Positions 18,293-27,846 of a stretch of DNA of 64,000 nt are shown here, one piece after another. The position numbers and the translations under genes are program-made. The stretch comes from JACPUW01 sp049115495 (GTDB taxonomy: Bacteria; Bacteroidota; Bacteroidia; CAILMK01; JACPUW01). The stretch is taken from positions 496,001 to 560,000 of the forward strand of contig JAGDZV010000001.1 of the NCBI GenBank assembly GCA_049115495.1. Reading direction: 5' to 3'. Within the stretch, counting starts at the first letter, position 1, and each line of letters starts with the position of its first letter. The notes under the pieces are model-generated. The model was not told the origin of the DNA. It ran no database searches and saw only the letters and a program-made list of their open reading frames with translations.

Positions 18293-19285
18293 TCAGTTGA
18301 TGATTTTAAGGACTTCTTCTTTAAGGCTTTCTTTGTTTATTGGCACCACCCCCACCTTTTCGCAAACAAGGCCTCCACCAAGGTTGGCAATTTCAGCAAC
18401 ATATTTAAGTGGAACCCCGCAAGCTAATAGAATTGAACTTATTGCTATTACCGTATCTCCTGCACCTGAAACATCATAAATATCTCTCATATGGGCGGCA
18501 ATATGATGTTCTTCTTGCTCAGAACCTATAAACACACCATGCTCTGAGAGGGTAATCATTGCCGTTTCTGCTTCTAAAACTTCTCTCAACTTTTTAGCCG
18601 CTTTGCTTATGGCATCAATACTAAATTCAGAAGGAAGATCAAGATTAAGGCCTTCTTTCAGCTCTTTTAGATTAGGTTTAAAAACTGTAGCACCTTTATA
18701 AAATAAGAAGTTCTTCTTTTTAGGGTCAACAAGAATGGTTTTACCAAGTTTTCGCCCCATTTCAATAAAATCAGTAATAAGCTTTTGGTTAAGAACCCCT
18801 TTGTCATAATCTTCAAATACCATGATATCACACTCGTGCACGGCTTTCATTATAACCTGGGTTAGCTTCTCTTGCTCAATTTCATTCAGCTCATTGGTTA
18901 CTTCTTCGTCAATTCTCATCATTTGCTGATGACCACTTATTACACGGGTTTTAATGGTAGTTGGCCTATGACCTGATTGTACCAACCACTCATCAGAAAT
19001 TCCTGACTCATTTAAAAGCCTTGAAAAAAGTTGAGCATTATTACCATCGCCAATTACCGAAGCTAACATAGGTGTTGCACCAAGGTTTGCAATATTCATT
19101 GCCACGTTGGCGGCCCCACCAAGCCTATAATCCTTTTGTTTTATTGCTACTACCGGTACCGGAGCTTCAGGAGAGATGCGGTCTACTTGCCCCCACAAGT
19201 AAGCGTCAATCATTACATCTCCAATAATGAGAACTTTCTTGGAGTTAAATTGCTCAAAAAGTTCGTTAATATCTTGAGAAGTCAT
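18293..19285 (-). CDS. D-glycero-beta-D-manno-heptose-7-phosphate kinase (RfaE1/HldE N-domain type)
   Basis: This is a PfkB-family sugar kinase of 330 residues. The N-terminal substrate motif GDVMIDAYLWGQVDRISPEA and GGAANVAMNIANLG are those of the RfaE1 half of HldE. The ATP/anion-hole motif DVSGAGDTVIA lies near residue 272. The enzyme phosphorylates heptose-7-phosphate at C1 on the way to ADP-heptose. The nucleotidyltransferase half (RfaE2) is absent, so it must be encoded elsewhere if the pathway is complete. It begins three bases after the aminotransferase stop. Its place beside acylation genes suggests a cell-surface glycan operon. Confidence 0.88.
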   Translation of the reverse strand: MTSQDINELFEQFNSKKVLIIGDVMIDAYLWGQVDRISPEAPVPVVAIKQKDYRLGGAANVAMNIANLGATPMLASVIGDGNNAQLFSRLLNESGISDEWLVQSGHRPTTIKTRVISGHQQMMRIDEEVTNELNEIEQEKLTQVIMKAVHECDIMVFEDYDKGVLNQKLITDFIEMGRKLGKTILVDPKKKNFLFYKGATVFKPNLKELKEGLNLDLPSEFSIDAISKAAKKLREVLEAETAMITLSEHGVFIGSEQEEHHIAAHMRDIYDVSGAGDTVIAISSILLACGVPLKYVAEIANLGGGLVCEKVGVVPINKESLKEEVLKIIN

Positions 19286-19288
19286 TTT

Positions 19289-20491
19289 CTAATTTAATTG
19301 GCCAAGTGCTTTTTTGAGACGCGAAACGGCTTCATTAAGTTGCTCCATACTTGCCGCATAAGATATTCTTATACAGTCTGGAGCACCAAAGGCTCCACCA
19401 TCAACAAGTGCCACATTGGCTTCACTTAGTAAATACATTACCAATTCTTCACTATTACTAATGTTTTGGCTTCCATTTGATGTTCCAAAGAATGCACTAA
19501 CATCAAGAAACAGGTAAAATGCACCACCCGGTCTATTCATTTTAATTCTTGACTCTTCGCCAAGTGCATTAATCATAAAATCTCTTCGCTTTTTAAATTC
19601 TGCAACCATATCGGCCACTACCGAATCGTCGCTTCCTATGGCGGCAGTTGCAGCTTTCATACTAATTGAGCTTGTACCTGATGTAAACTGCCCTTGCATT
19701 TTTTCGCATGCTTTTACAATCCATTGCGGCCCTACCATATAGCCCAGTCGCCAACCTGTCATAGCAAAACCTTTTGACACGCCATTTATAATCACCAAGC
19801 GATCATGTAAATCTTTATGAGCAGAAATTGAAGTATGATCACCTTCAAAATTTATAAGTTCATATATCTCATCAGAAACAATAACCAGATTTGGGTATTT
19901 TCTAAATACATCGGCAATTTGAGCTAGCTCATCTTTAGTATAAATACTACCTGTTGGGTTTGATGGCGATGAGAATATGATCATTCGTGTTTTTTCAGTT
20001 AGGGCTGCATCAAGCTGCTCGGCAGAAACCTTATAATCTTGATTTACACCTGCATAAACTGTTTTTACCTTGCCACCAGCCAATGCAACTTGCTCTGGGT
20101 AAGTTACCCAATAAGGTGCTGGTATTAAAACTTCATCATCAAAGTCAATTAGCGCCATCATTAAGTTGGCTAACGAATGCTTAGCTCCAGTACTAACCAA
20201 AGTATTGGCAATGCCAACTTCCATTCCGTACTTGGTTCTATATCTGTTCACTATAGTTTCTCGCAAATCGTTATAACCCGCTACAGGAGGATAATGCGTA
20301 AAACCATCTTTCATAGCCTGGTAAGCAGCATCTTGAACAAATTGTGGTGTATCAAAATCAGGTTCACCCAAACTTAGGCTAATAATATCAACTCCTTTTT
20401 CTTTTAGCTCCCTGCTTAATCGAGCCATTTTAAGGGTTTTTGATTCTGTAAGCCTATCAATCCTAGCGGCTAGTTGCTTGTTCAATTCCAT
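19289..20491 (-). CDS. Class I aminotransferase, probable aspartate aminotransferase
   Basis: This is a PLP enzyme of fold type I. I chose the ATG at 20491 (MELNKQLAARIDRL), which matches where homologues begin; an ATG 21 bases upstream is possible. Length is 400 residues. The PLP lysine lies in NGVSKGFAMTGWRLGY, the substrate-binding Asn/Pro in SSPSNPTGSIY, and the Arg that binds the alpha-carboxylate in DCIRISYA. Enzymes of this subgroup interconvert aspartate and oxaloacetate; some also act on prephenate. It is the first gene of a four-gene minus-strand run, although its role there may be incidental. Confidence 0.92.
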   Translation of the reverse strand: MELNKQLAARIDRLTESKTLKMARLSRELKEKGVDIISLSLGEPDFDTPQFVQDAAYQAMKDGFTHYPPVAGYNDLRETIVNRYRTKYGMEVGIANTLVSTGAKHSLANLMMALIDFDDEVLIPAPYWVTYPEQVALAGGKVKTVYAGVNQDYKVSAEQLDAALTEKTRMIIFSSPSNPTGSIYTKDELAQIADVFRKYPNLVIVSDEIYELINFEGDHTSISAHKDLHDRLVIINGVSKGFAMTGWRLGYMVGPQWIVKACEKMQGQFTSGTSSISMKAATAAIGSDDSVVADMVAEFKKRRDFMINALGEESRIKMNRPGGAFYLFLDVSAFFGTSNGSQNISNSEELVMYLLSEANVALVDGGAFGAPDCIRISYAASMEQLNEAVSRLKKALGQLN

Positions 20492-20601
20492 GCTAAAAAG
20501 ATTAAGGCGCAAAGGAAATAAACTATGTGCTTTGAACCTACTTTTAAACCGCTATTGCTTTTATAAAGTGAAAGCTACTTTTGCTAAAGGTTAAAATTTT
20601 T

Positions 20602-21732
20602 ATGAAGAAGTATAAATCTGAATTCATTACAGGGCTTGGAATAGTAATTATGTCTTTGCTATTCATCTATTTATTTGAAGTGGTAGCCCCTTTTATTTTA
20701 GCACTTATTCTTGCTTTCGCTTCACTACCGGTTATTAAGTTCTTTCAAAAAGGATTAAAAAATCAGAGTTTGAGCACCGTTGCTTTTTTAATTGGAATTT
20801 TGGGTGTTACAGTTCTATTTTTTGTGATTTTAGGTGGATTTATAAGCCGAGATTTTCAAAGGTTTAATGATGGATTTAGCAAATTAGCCTCTGATAACCA
20901 AGAGCATATTGATGCCTTTACCACTGAAGCTTATGAACTTATAAATTCATTTTACGACCTTGAAGATTTTGATATAACATCAAAAAAGCAAGTGGATTCT
21001 TTGGTAAACAACATCTCTGAAAAAGGAACTTCTGAATTTGACATTGATGCCATAAAAGAAGGTTTTGGCAATGTTACATCCTTCTTTAAAACTGATAAAA
21101 AAGCCACTGAAAATGATGAAAGCAGCTTTAGTTGGTTTGCGATTATACTTGGAAGTTTTACTTATTACCTATTGATCTTATTTAACGTAAACTATTTTGT
21201 TGGCGTGAGAAAACGATATTTTGGTAAAAAGCTGAAAGGAAAAATGAGTCAGGTACTTGATGATTTCAACAATAGTTTTTTGCGCTATTTTAAGTTGAGA
21301 TCAAGAATTGTAGTGCTCTTACTTTTAATCTATCTCATTGCCTTTGTTGTACTTGATGTGCCTGGTATTTCACTTTTTCTCTTGTTGATTTTATTGCTTT
21401 CATTTATTCCCTACTTGCAATATTTGGTTCTGATTCCATTGGCGCTTAGCTGTTTTATACTTTCAATTGAAACCGATCAAAGCTTTCTTTTTTATTACGG
21501 AATATGCGTTGGGGTTTTCGTGCTTGCAAGTTTGATTGAGGAAATATTTCTTGTTCCCAACATATTAGAAGCCAACATGGGGATGAACCCTGCCATAATG
21601 GTGCTTGCTATAAGTATAGGCGGTTTTGTTTTTGGTTTACCGGGTGTATTTTTAGGCGTTCCTTTAGCTAGCTTGTTAATTATTTATGTAAAGCGCTATT
21701 TTTTAGAGCCTTGGATGAAAGTTGTAGACTAA
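20602..21732 (+). CDS. AI-2E-family membrane permease
   Basis: The start at the ATG 20602 is preferred over an in-frame TTG 21 bases upstream. The 376-residue protein has about eight membrane segments: two pairs at the N-terminus, a long soluble loop near residues 90-185, and the conserved C-terminal block with ISIGGFVFGLPGVFLGVPLA. The family, formerly UPF0118, includes putative autoinducer-2 exporters and sodium/proton antiporters, so substrate prediction is unsafe. It is convergent with the large T9SS cargo gene, with stop codons three bases apart. Confidence 0.85.
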   Translation: MKKYKSEFITGLGIVIMSLLFIYLFEVVAPFILALILAFASLPVIKFFQKGLKNQSLSTVAFLIGILGVTVLFFVILGGFISRDFQRFNDGFSKLASDNQEHIDAFTTEAYELINSFYDLEDFDITSKKQVDSLVNNISEKGTSEFDIDAIKEGFGNVTSFFKTDKKATENDESSFSWFAIILGSFTYYLLILFNVNYFVGVRKRYFGKKLKGKMSQVLDDFNNSFLRYFKLRSRIVVLLLLIYLIAFVVLDVPGISLFLLLILLLSFIPYLQYLVLIPLALSCFILSIETDQSFLFYYGICVGVFVLASLIEEIFLVPNILEANMGMNPAIMVLAISIGGFVFGLPGVFLGVPLASLLIIYVKRYFLEPWMKVVD

Positions 21733-21735
21733 GAG

Positions 21736-24588
21736 CTACTCAACAACAACCTTAACTATTTGTAAATCAGCGCCGTTTAAGCACTGCAGCAAATAAATCC
21801 CTTTGGGTAGCTGGTTGCAATCTAGGTTTGTGATTAAACCTGTAGATTCAATATGCTCTATTTCTTTACCGTCATAAGTAGAAAATATTAGCTCCGATCC
21901 AGGGCTTGCTTTTACCATCAAGGTTCCACTGGTTGGGTTTGGAAATGCCGAGAACAATTGACTACTCTTAATACTAAATGTAGAAGTTGAGAAATCCACT
22001 TCAACCTCTCCTGATTCGGTGCAACCAAGAGCGTCTGTTACAACTACCTGATATTTATTTGCTTTCAGATTAAAAATTGTATCTGTTTTCTCATCGTTAT
22101 CCCATTTGTACTTAAATGGTGCTAAACCGCCAGTTGCAATTACCCATGCCGTTCCATTATCGTCAAACGGATCGGTTTGTGGAAGGCTTCCAAATTCTAA
22201 CTCAATTTTTGGTCGTTCAAAAAGCGTAACTGTTTGTGAGTCACTCACGCAATTTGCTGAATCCTTGGCAAAAACGGTATAATCTCCTGCGGCCAAATTG
22301 TATAAAGTAGAATCAGCAAAACCAAAAGAATCTTGATAAAAAGTATAGTTCTTCCAACCGCCTTTTGCGCCAAGTTCAATAAGGCCCGTGCTACTTCCAT
22401 TGCAATCTATGTGCTGGTAATCTTTAACCGAAAACTCAAATGGCTTCGGCTCATTTATAATAATATTCAAAGTATCAAAGCACCATCTATAATCACGCAG
22501 CTCTACTGAATATGTATCAGGTTTAAGACTATCAAGGTACCAAGCCCTTTCGCTATTATGTAACCATTTTGCTCTAAAGTCAGCGGTATCAAATGGATCT
22601 AAAAAAATCTCACCATCATTATTACCAAAACAGCTCACATTATGCTTCCACATTGTATCAAGTATAGGATGAGACCTAAATACTTCTACGGTATCAAATA
22701 CCTTACAGCCATCGGTATGCGTTAGTTCAACCGTATATATTCCAGGTGCTAAATTGTATATACTATGATCGGTGCCGCCTGTATTCCACTTAAACTTGCA
22801 ACCGCTACTCGCGCACTTACAACCTGAGCTGCTAATATATGCTGCACCTGATTCTTCATTTGGGCAAAAGGTAGAGTCGGCCGAAATTGAAATCTCGTAT
22901 GGATCGTTGAGTTTTACGGTATCGATTTGATAACACCCTTGTTGATCCATATAACGAACAAGGTATTTTCCTGATCTCATTTTATCTCTAATTGCTCCTG
23001 TTCCATTATCGCTCCAGGTGTAAACTACTTTTTTCATTCCTGAAATTAGGCTCAATTCAATTTTTCCATCGTTATAGTTATTACAAGATGGTTTTGTTTT
23101 TCTTGTGAAAACATCAAGCATAAATCTTGAGCACTCGCTTGATGTAAATTCATAAAGTGCATCGCCGTTGCTACCAAGGTAACCACCCCAAGCTACACCC
23201 CACGATGGCTTTTTACTAATTGATCTAAGTACTTTAATGGTTAATCCATCAGCAGCAATTGGATTTTTATCGTTTTTCTTTATACTATAAACAATTTCAA
23301 GGCTGTCATCGCCATCAAGGTCAAGAATCAATGGCGTTGAGCTAAGATTAATTCCTTTTTCATTACTAATTAGTGAAGTAGACCGCATAGTTTGGAAATT
23401 GAAAATGTCTAAATCATGCACAAAACTTCCATTATTCATTTTGTTGTACGAGAATAAGGCTTCATCATAACCATCTTGGTTAAAATCAGCCGCAGCAGGA
23501 GATGCAAATTGTAGATCACTTAAAGAATCTTCCCAAACCACCTTTCCATTTTTTCCATCAATTAAAATTTGCTTGTAATCTGTAAAATTTGGAGCCTTTC
23601 CTTTAAAAACAACTGCTAAAACATCTGGGTGATGACTGCCATAAAAATTGCCAATTGCCGGACTACATTGGGTTTCAAAACCTTGTAAATCTACCTGCCA
23701 TAGTTTGCTAAAATCCTTTCCTGAATAAGCCATTATATCACCATTGTAGGCATTAACAATTATATCGTCAAAGCCGTCAAGATTAATATCGCCAATTGAA
23801 GGGGGCGCAATAAATCCTTTTTTACTCGTAAAGGCTATCCTTATGGCATTCTGTGGTCTTTTGTTTACCAGGTCTTTTAGATCTATTGCCCATAAAGCGC
23901 CTGTCATAGTTTCGCCACCTGAGCCAAAAATTACTTGTAGTTTGCCATCCTTATTAAAATCATGAACCAATGGCGCCATATAGGTTTCTTGTTTGTCAGG
24001 TGTTTTAATACTTTCTATAATTCTTCCGTTTTTACCGTTTAATACCATGATTAAACCTGCGGGTCTACCAATGGTATCTTGATATGATTTTGATTTATCG
24101 CCACCGTTTGATACCAGAATATCTTGAACCCCATCTTTATTTTGATCGGGTATAACTTGGGGCTGAAAGAAATTATGCCAGCCACTATCAGCTGCTTCTT
24201 TCTTATCTCTATCAAAAAACTCCCAAATTAGCTTACCATCTTTACCATTTCTACATTCCAAAATCCCCGTTCTTCCACACATTAAAACATCTGAAGATTT
24301 GTCTCCGTTGGCATCAAAAAACACTGCACTACCAAAAATCTCATTTTGCGAAACTGTTTTCCAAAGCAATTGACCTGTGGCTCCATTTACCGCAATGGTA
24401 CTTACCCGTGCTTTATCTTCAGATCCTGCTCCCATTACAACATCAAGAACACCATCACTATTTAAATCGGCAGCACGTGGAGAAGAAAATGTCCCTGTGG
24501 TGTCTTCGTAATACGTCCATGCCGTTTTTTGAGCAGCTCCAATAATTGTTAAAGAAAGAAATAAAATGACTGGGAGAAGTCTTTTCAT
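21736..24588 (-). CDS. Large FG-GAP/VCBS and SprB-repeat protein with type IX sorting domain
   Basis: The start at 24588 gives a clean signal peptide (MKRLLPVILFLSL to IGAAQ); an upstream ATG would add 13 residues. The protein has 950 residues. The N-terminal half holds FG-GAP/VCBS-type repeats with calcium-loop motifs such as DLNSDGVLDVVMGAG, DFNKDGKLQVIFGSG and DINLDGFDDIIVN, which form a beta-propeller. The second half has several SprB-like repeats (ISADSTFCPNEESGAA, then NVSCFGNNDGEIFLD). The last 75 residues are a type A sorting domain (AFPNPTSGTLMVKA, ending in GIYLLQ and VVVE). It is therefore predicted to be exported by the T9SS and held on the cell surface, where it may act in adhesion. 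Confidence 0.9.
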   Translation of the reverse strand: MKRLLPVILFLSLTIIGAAQKTAWTYYEDTTGTFSSPRAADLNSDGVLDVVMGAGSEDKARVSTIAVNGATGQLLWKTVSQNEIFGSAVFFDANGDKSSDVLMCGRTGILECRNGKDGKLIWEFFDRDKKEAADSGWHNFFQPQVIPDQNKDGVQDILVSNGGDKSKSYQDTIGRPAGLIMVLNGKNGRIIESIKTPDKQETYMAPLVHDFNKDGKLQVIFGSGGETMTGALWAIDLKDLVNKRPQNAIRIAFTSKKGFIAPPSIGDINLDGFDDIIVNAYNGDIMAYSGKDFSKLWQVDLQGFETQCSPAIGNFYGSHHPDVLAVVFKGKAPNFTDYKQILIDGKNGKVVWEDSLSDLQFASPAAADFNQDGYDEALFSYNKMNNGSFVHDLDIFNFQTMRSTSLISNEKGINLSSTPLILDLDGDDSLEIVYSIKKNDKNPIAADGLTIKVLRSISKKPSWGVAWGGYLGSNGDALYEFTSSECSRFMLDVFTRKTKPSCNNYNDGKIELSLISGMKKVVYTWSDNGTGAIRDKMRSGKYLVRYMDQQGCYQIDTVKLNDPYEISISADSTFCPNEESGAAYISSSGCKCASSGCKFKWNTGGTDHSIYNLAPGIYTVELTHTDGCKVFDTVEVFRSHPILDTMWKHNVSCFGNNDGEIFLDPFDTADFRAKWLHNSERAWYLDSLKPDTYSVELRDYRWCFDTLNIIINEPKPFEFSVKDYQHIDCNGSSTGLIELGAKGGWKNYTFYQDSFGFADSTLYNLAAGDYTVFAKDSANCVSDSQTVTLFERPKIELEFGSLPQTDPFDDNGTAWVIATGGLAPFKYKWDNDEKTDTIFNLKANKYQVVVTDALGCTESGEVEVDFSTSTFSIKSSQLFSAFPNPTSGTLMVKASPGSELIFSTYDGKEIEHIESTGLITNLDCNQLPKGIYLLQCLNGADLQIVKVVVE

Positions 24589-24722
24589 GGTTAATGATTT
24601 ATTGCGAATTTGATGAAAAGTATCCACTTTAGTAAATCATTAAGAAAGCATCAGAAAAGTAAAGTATGTTCTTAATGAACTTTTCTTTACTCAATTCAGT
24701 TGCAAGAGCTTAATCTCGCTAA

Positions 24723-25592
24723 ATGAAATCGTTTTTCACCATCTTTTGTATCACTATTTCCGTAGCTCTTTTTGCAGGTGGGCCGTGGCCTGCAGGTAAA
24801 GGAAATGGTTATTTTCAACCTGGGTTTACAGCTAAAAATTGGGATGGCCGGTATCAAGGCACCTACGCAAATACCATTTTTAGAGACTTAAACAGAAAAG
24901 CATATGAATACAATATCACTTTTTATGGAGAGTATGGAATAAGCGATAAAATCACTTTAATTGCCGATGCTTTTTATAGATTTCAAGGCACTGAAGATGA
25001 AATACTCAATGCTCAAGAAAATCCTTTTTCAGAGATTTTACCGTCAGGAAATCTATCGGCCCCGGGCAACCCGGCAATTCAATTAAAGTATCATTTTAAA
25101 ATAGGTTCTATAGCATCTGCAGCGTATCTAAGATTTCAACCCAATTTTTCAAGTGCTGATGAAGTTATAGGTTTAAGAACAGATTATGATGCCAATGCTT
25201 ATACTAGCGGTATTATGCTGGGGCAAGGGTTTGAAAAAAGTTATTGGAGCTTTGATGCTGGAATTGCTGTAAGGTCTAATAATTATGCTGAGAGCGTTGT
25301 AGGCAATTTTCAATACGGTTATGCAATAAGGCCAAAAACCTATTTGATTTTGGATATCAATTACATGGTGAGCCTTGAGAATGGCACCAACTATGGTGGT
25401 AGTTTTGAACAAACAGCAACTTATTTAGACAATCAAGGATTTGTTGCCTATGGCGCCAAACTATATTCTCAATTTCATAAAAACCTTAGCTTCAATATTG
25501 CGTTTTATTCTGGCTTTGCCGTTATAAACCAGGGAAATCAGCCTGGTGGTATTTTTGGTGGCATTGCGTATCAATTAAATAAAAATGACTAA
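24723..25592 (+). CDS. Hypothetical outer-membrane beta-barrel protein
   Basis: The protein has 289 residues with a signal peptide (about 1-19, MKSFFTIFCITISVALFAG). The mature part has alternating aromatic strands (for example YNITFYGEYGISDKITLIAD and SFDAGIAVRSNNYAES) typical of an outer-membrane barrel of 10-12 strands. I do not recognise a specific transporter family. Its last eight bases overlap the start of a flavin reductase gene, so the two are probably cotranscribed. Confidence 0.65.
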   Translation: MKSFFTIFCITISVALFAGGPWPAGKGNGYFQPGFTAKNWDGRYQGTYANTIFRDLNRKAYEYNITFYGEYGISDKITLIADAFYRFQGTEDEILNAQENPFSEILPSGNLSAPGNPAIQLKYHFKIGSIASAAYLRFQPNFSSADEVIGLRTDYDANAYTSGIMLGQGFEKSYWSFDAGIAVRSNNYAESVVGNFQYGYAIRPKTYLILDINYMVSLENGTNYGGSFEQTATYLDNQGFVAYGAKLYSQFHKNLSFNIAFYSGFAVINQGNQPGGIFGGIAYQLNKND

Positions 25593-26112
25593 GTATACCA
25601 TAGTTTCATCTACAAATAGAAAGGGAGCGGTTTCTTTTTTAATAAGCACCATTTACAAAGCACTATTAAAAGACAAAGGGATTGAAGCAGAAATAATTGA
25701 TCTTGAAAATTTACCTGCTGACTTTGTATTTAGTGCACTTTATGAGAATGCACAAAAAAATGATAGCTTCAATAGCCTTGAAGCCATGGTGAAAGATTCT
25801 GATAAAGTGGTTTTTGTGGTACCTGAATACAACGGAAGTTTTCCGGGCGTACTTAAGGCATTTATTGATGGCATGGAATACCCTAATGCCTTTAAAAACC
25901 GCAAGGCAGCTTTAATTGGTCTTTCGTCAGGTACGCAAGGTAGTGCACTAGCGCTAAGCCATTTAACCGATATCTTAAATTACCTCGGAATGCATGTTTT
26001 TGCTCAAAAACCAAGGCTTCTGCAAATAGAAAAGCACCTGAAAGACCAAAAGCTCTCAGATGCTTATATGTTTTTGCTAAAAGAGCAGGTAAATGGGTTC
26101 GTTGGTTTTTAA
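25585..26112 (+). CDS. NADPH-dependent FMN reductase-family flavoprotein
   Basis: This 175-residue flavodoxin-like protein has the phosphate-binding loop SSTNRKGAVSFLIS at the N-terminus and the signature VVPEYNGSFPGVLKAFIDGM near residues 75-94. Members reduce FMN, azo dyes, quinones or chromate with NAD(P)H; the true electron acceptor is unknown. The gene overlaps the preceding barrel gene by eight bases and meets the next gene tail to tail with a four-base overlap. Confidence 0.9.
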   Translation: MTKYTIVSSTNRKGAVSFLISTIYKALLKDKGIEAEIIDLENLPADFVFSALYENAQKNDSFNSLEAMVKDSDKVVFVVPEYNGSFPGVLKAFIDGMEYPNAFKNRKAALIGLSSGTQGSALALSHLTDILNYLGMHVFAQKPRLLQIEKHLKDQKLSDAYMFLLKEQVNGFVGF

Positions 26113-26714
26113 AATCGGCCAAACTTCATACTAAGACCATAACTGAGTCCGTCAAAAATGGATTTACTTACGCCATTAAGGTTAAAGTCTTGTGCTTCAG
26201 AAAAGTAAACTCCACCACTTACTCTTGCCCATTTGGTAATATTAAGTTCAAGGTTTGCACCAGCCTGATACAGCCAAAACATATCGGTGTCGTAAGGTCT
26301 ATTCCAGCCAAACCCGGCTTCTCTAATAGTGGCACCACCTACGGCTAGCATACAGGGAAAACTCAAATGAATTGCGCGTTTAGGAAAAAGGACATATTCT
26401 AAGCTTAAACCTGTATAACCGGTTTCAATCTCGTATTCGTCTCCGTTTTCAAAAACATTGTAAAGGTTTATTTCATTTGTGAGGCCATAAGCTCCAAGGC
26501 CTACAAACAAATTGCGGTTAAAAATAAATCCAAAACGCGCGCCTGAATAAACCCCAGGAAATGTGGTATTAAAATCTTTGAATTGATTTTCTAAAGACAA
26601 GTAGGCTCCTACTCTTGTATTTTTATTTATTAAGGTATGAACTTCATCATTTTCTTGTGCAAATGCAGCTGAAAATGAAATCAGTAGAACAAATAGAAGT
26701 GTAATTTTTTTCAT
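26109..26714 (-). CDS. Hypothetical outer-membrane beta-barrel protein
   Basis: The protein has 201 residues with a signal peptide ending in AFAQ near residue 19. Short amphipathic strands follow (RFGFIFNRNLFVGLGAYGL, AGANLELNITKWARVSGG), and the terminal residue is Phe, as is usual for outer-membrane barrels. No named family is recognised. It lies downstream of the DUF4097 gene on the same strand (31-base gap) and so may belong to the ECF-sigma operon upstream. Confidence 0.65.
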   Translation of the reverse strand: MKKITLLFVLLISFSAAFAQENDEVHTLINKNTRVGAYLSLENQFKDFNTTFPGVYSGARFGFIFNRNLFVGLGAYGLTNEINLYNVFENGDEYEIETGYTGLSLEYVLFPKRAIHLSFPCMLAVGGATIREAGFGWNRPYDTDMFWLYQAGANLELNITKWARVSGGVYFSEAQDFNLNGVSKSIFDGLSYGLSMKFGRF

Positions 26715-26745
26715 TGGTTGATTATGATTTGTGGTGTTGATTGTG

Positions 26746-27846
26746 CTATTTCAAGGTAATGTTAACATCCGTTTCTTTACCGAAAATTTCCATTTTTGAA
26801 GATGGGTCATTATTTGAGCCCACATAACCAAAGTACTTGGTTCTATCCCCTTCTTCTTCGCTGCTTTCGGTAACATTAATCATTCCCATAGGATAGGTTA
26901 AATCACCCATTTCAAGATTGAGATCAAGACTAAAGTTACATGCACTATCAAAACTTAAGTTGGCATTTGAGCGCTCACAATTCATTGTAATTTGGGTAAA
27001 TGAAGCTTCAACATTATGAACCGTTATATCTCCAAACTTTCCATTAAAATTAATGCTGCTGCTTAGGTCTGTAATAACTACATCGCTATAAGAACCGTCG
27101 GCATTAACACTTGCAGCTTTGTAAATCGTAAAATCATCTCTTTTTGTTCGTGCCCTAAGTTTCCCAATTTCGTGAATATTCAATTTTGAGCCTTTGCTAT
27201 CTATATCTGCATTTTCTGCTTTAAAAATCACTACATCGGCATATTCACAATCTAAATTGAGTCTTTTTACGGTTTGTATGTTAAGATCACCAAACTTTAC
27301 TTTCAAGTCAGTATATCCATTGAGCTCGCCCATTTTTACGTCGCAATAGCTTGTATTCACAATTACTTTGCTACTTCTCGAACTCATAATTACGTCGCCA
27401 AATTTGTGATCAACATCAATACTGCACCAATCGGGCATCATTACATTAATGTTTACAAGCACTTCGCTTTTTGAACCACCACCCAATGATTTGGTTACCT
27501 TATTTAAAGTGGTAACTAACTGAGCTCCTTCATCTTTAAATTCAGTATTTATCACAATAAATGCATCGCTTGCTGAGAATCTTACTTCAGTATCTTCAAT
27601 CATTTCTTGGCTGAACCCCTCGCTGTTGCTGCGGCCAACAATTTCTATTCTAAAGGCAACCGAATCTTTATCCCAGTTAGCCACATTTATGGTTCCGTAT
27701 TTAGAATTAAGTTCTACACTGGTATTCTCTTTTACGGGAAACGATTTACGCACCGTACGTTTTTTTTCAATCATGCTGGCTTGTGCGGCTATGGTGGCAA
27801 ACAAGAGCAATGCGACAGTTAAAAATTTATATTTCAATGTTTTCAT
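26746..27846 (-). CDS. DUF4097-family secreted beta-helix protein
   Basis: The protein has 366 residues with a signal peptide (to AAQA near residue 23). The body is a long series of short beta turns such as ELNSKYGTINVANW, VDHKFGDVIMSSRSSKV, LKVKFGDLNIQTVK and FNGKFGDITVHNV. The recurrent KFGD/KYGT motif spaced about 20-25 residues apart is the mark of DUF4097/putative auto-adhesin beta-solenoids. Its start overlaps the end of the membrane-protein gene upstream by 20 bases. With the ECF sigma factor it forms a three-gene unit seen in many Bacteroidetes, thought to report on or respond to envelope state. Confidence 0.85.
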   Translation of the reverse strand: MKTLKYKFLTVALLLFATIAAQASMIEKKRTVRKSFPVKENTSVELNSKYGTINVANWDKDSVAFRIEIVGRSNSEGFSQEMIEDTEVRFSASDAFIVINTEFKDEGAQLVTTLNKVTKSLGGGSKSEVLVNINVMMPDWCSIDVDHKFGDVIMSSRSSKVIVNTSYCDVKMGELNGYTDLKVKFGDLNIQTVKRLNLDCEYADVVIFKAENADIDSKGSKLNIHEIGKLRARTKRDDFTIYKAASVNADGSYSDVVITDLSSSINFNGKFGDITVHNVEASFTQITMNCERSNANLSFDSACNFSLDLNLEMGDLTYPMGMINVTESSEEEGDRTKYFGYVGSNNDPSSKMEIFGKETDVNITLK

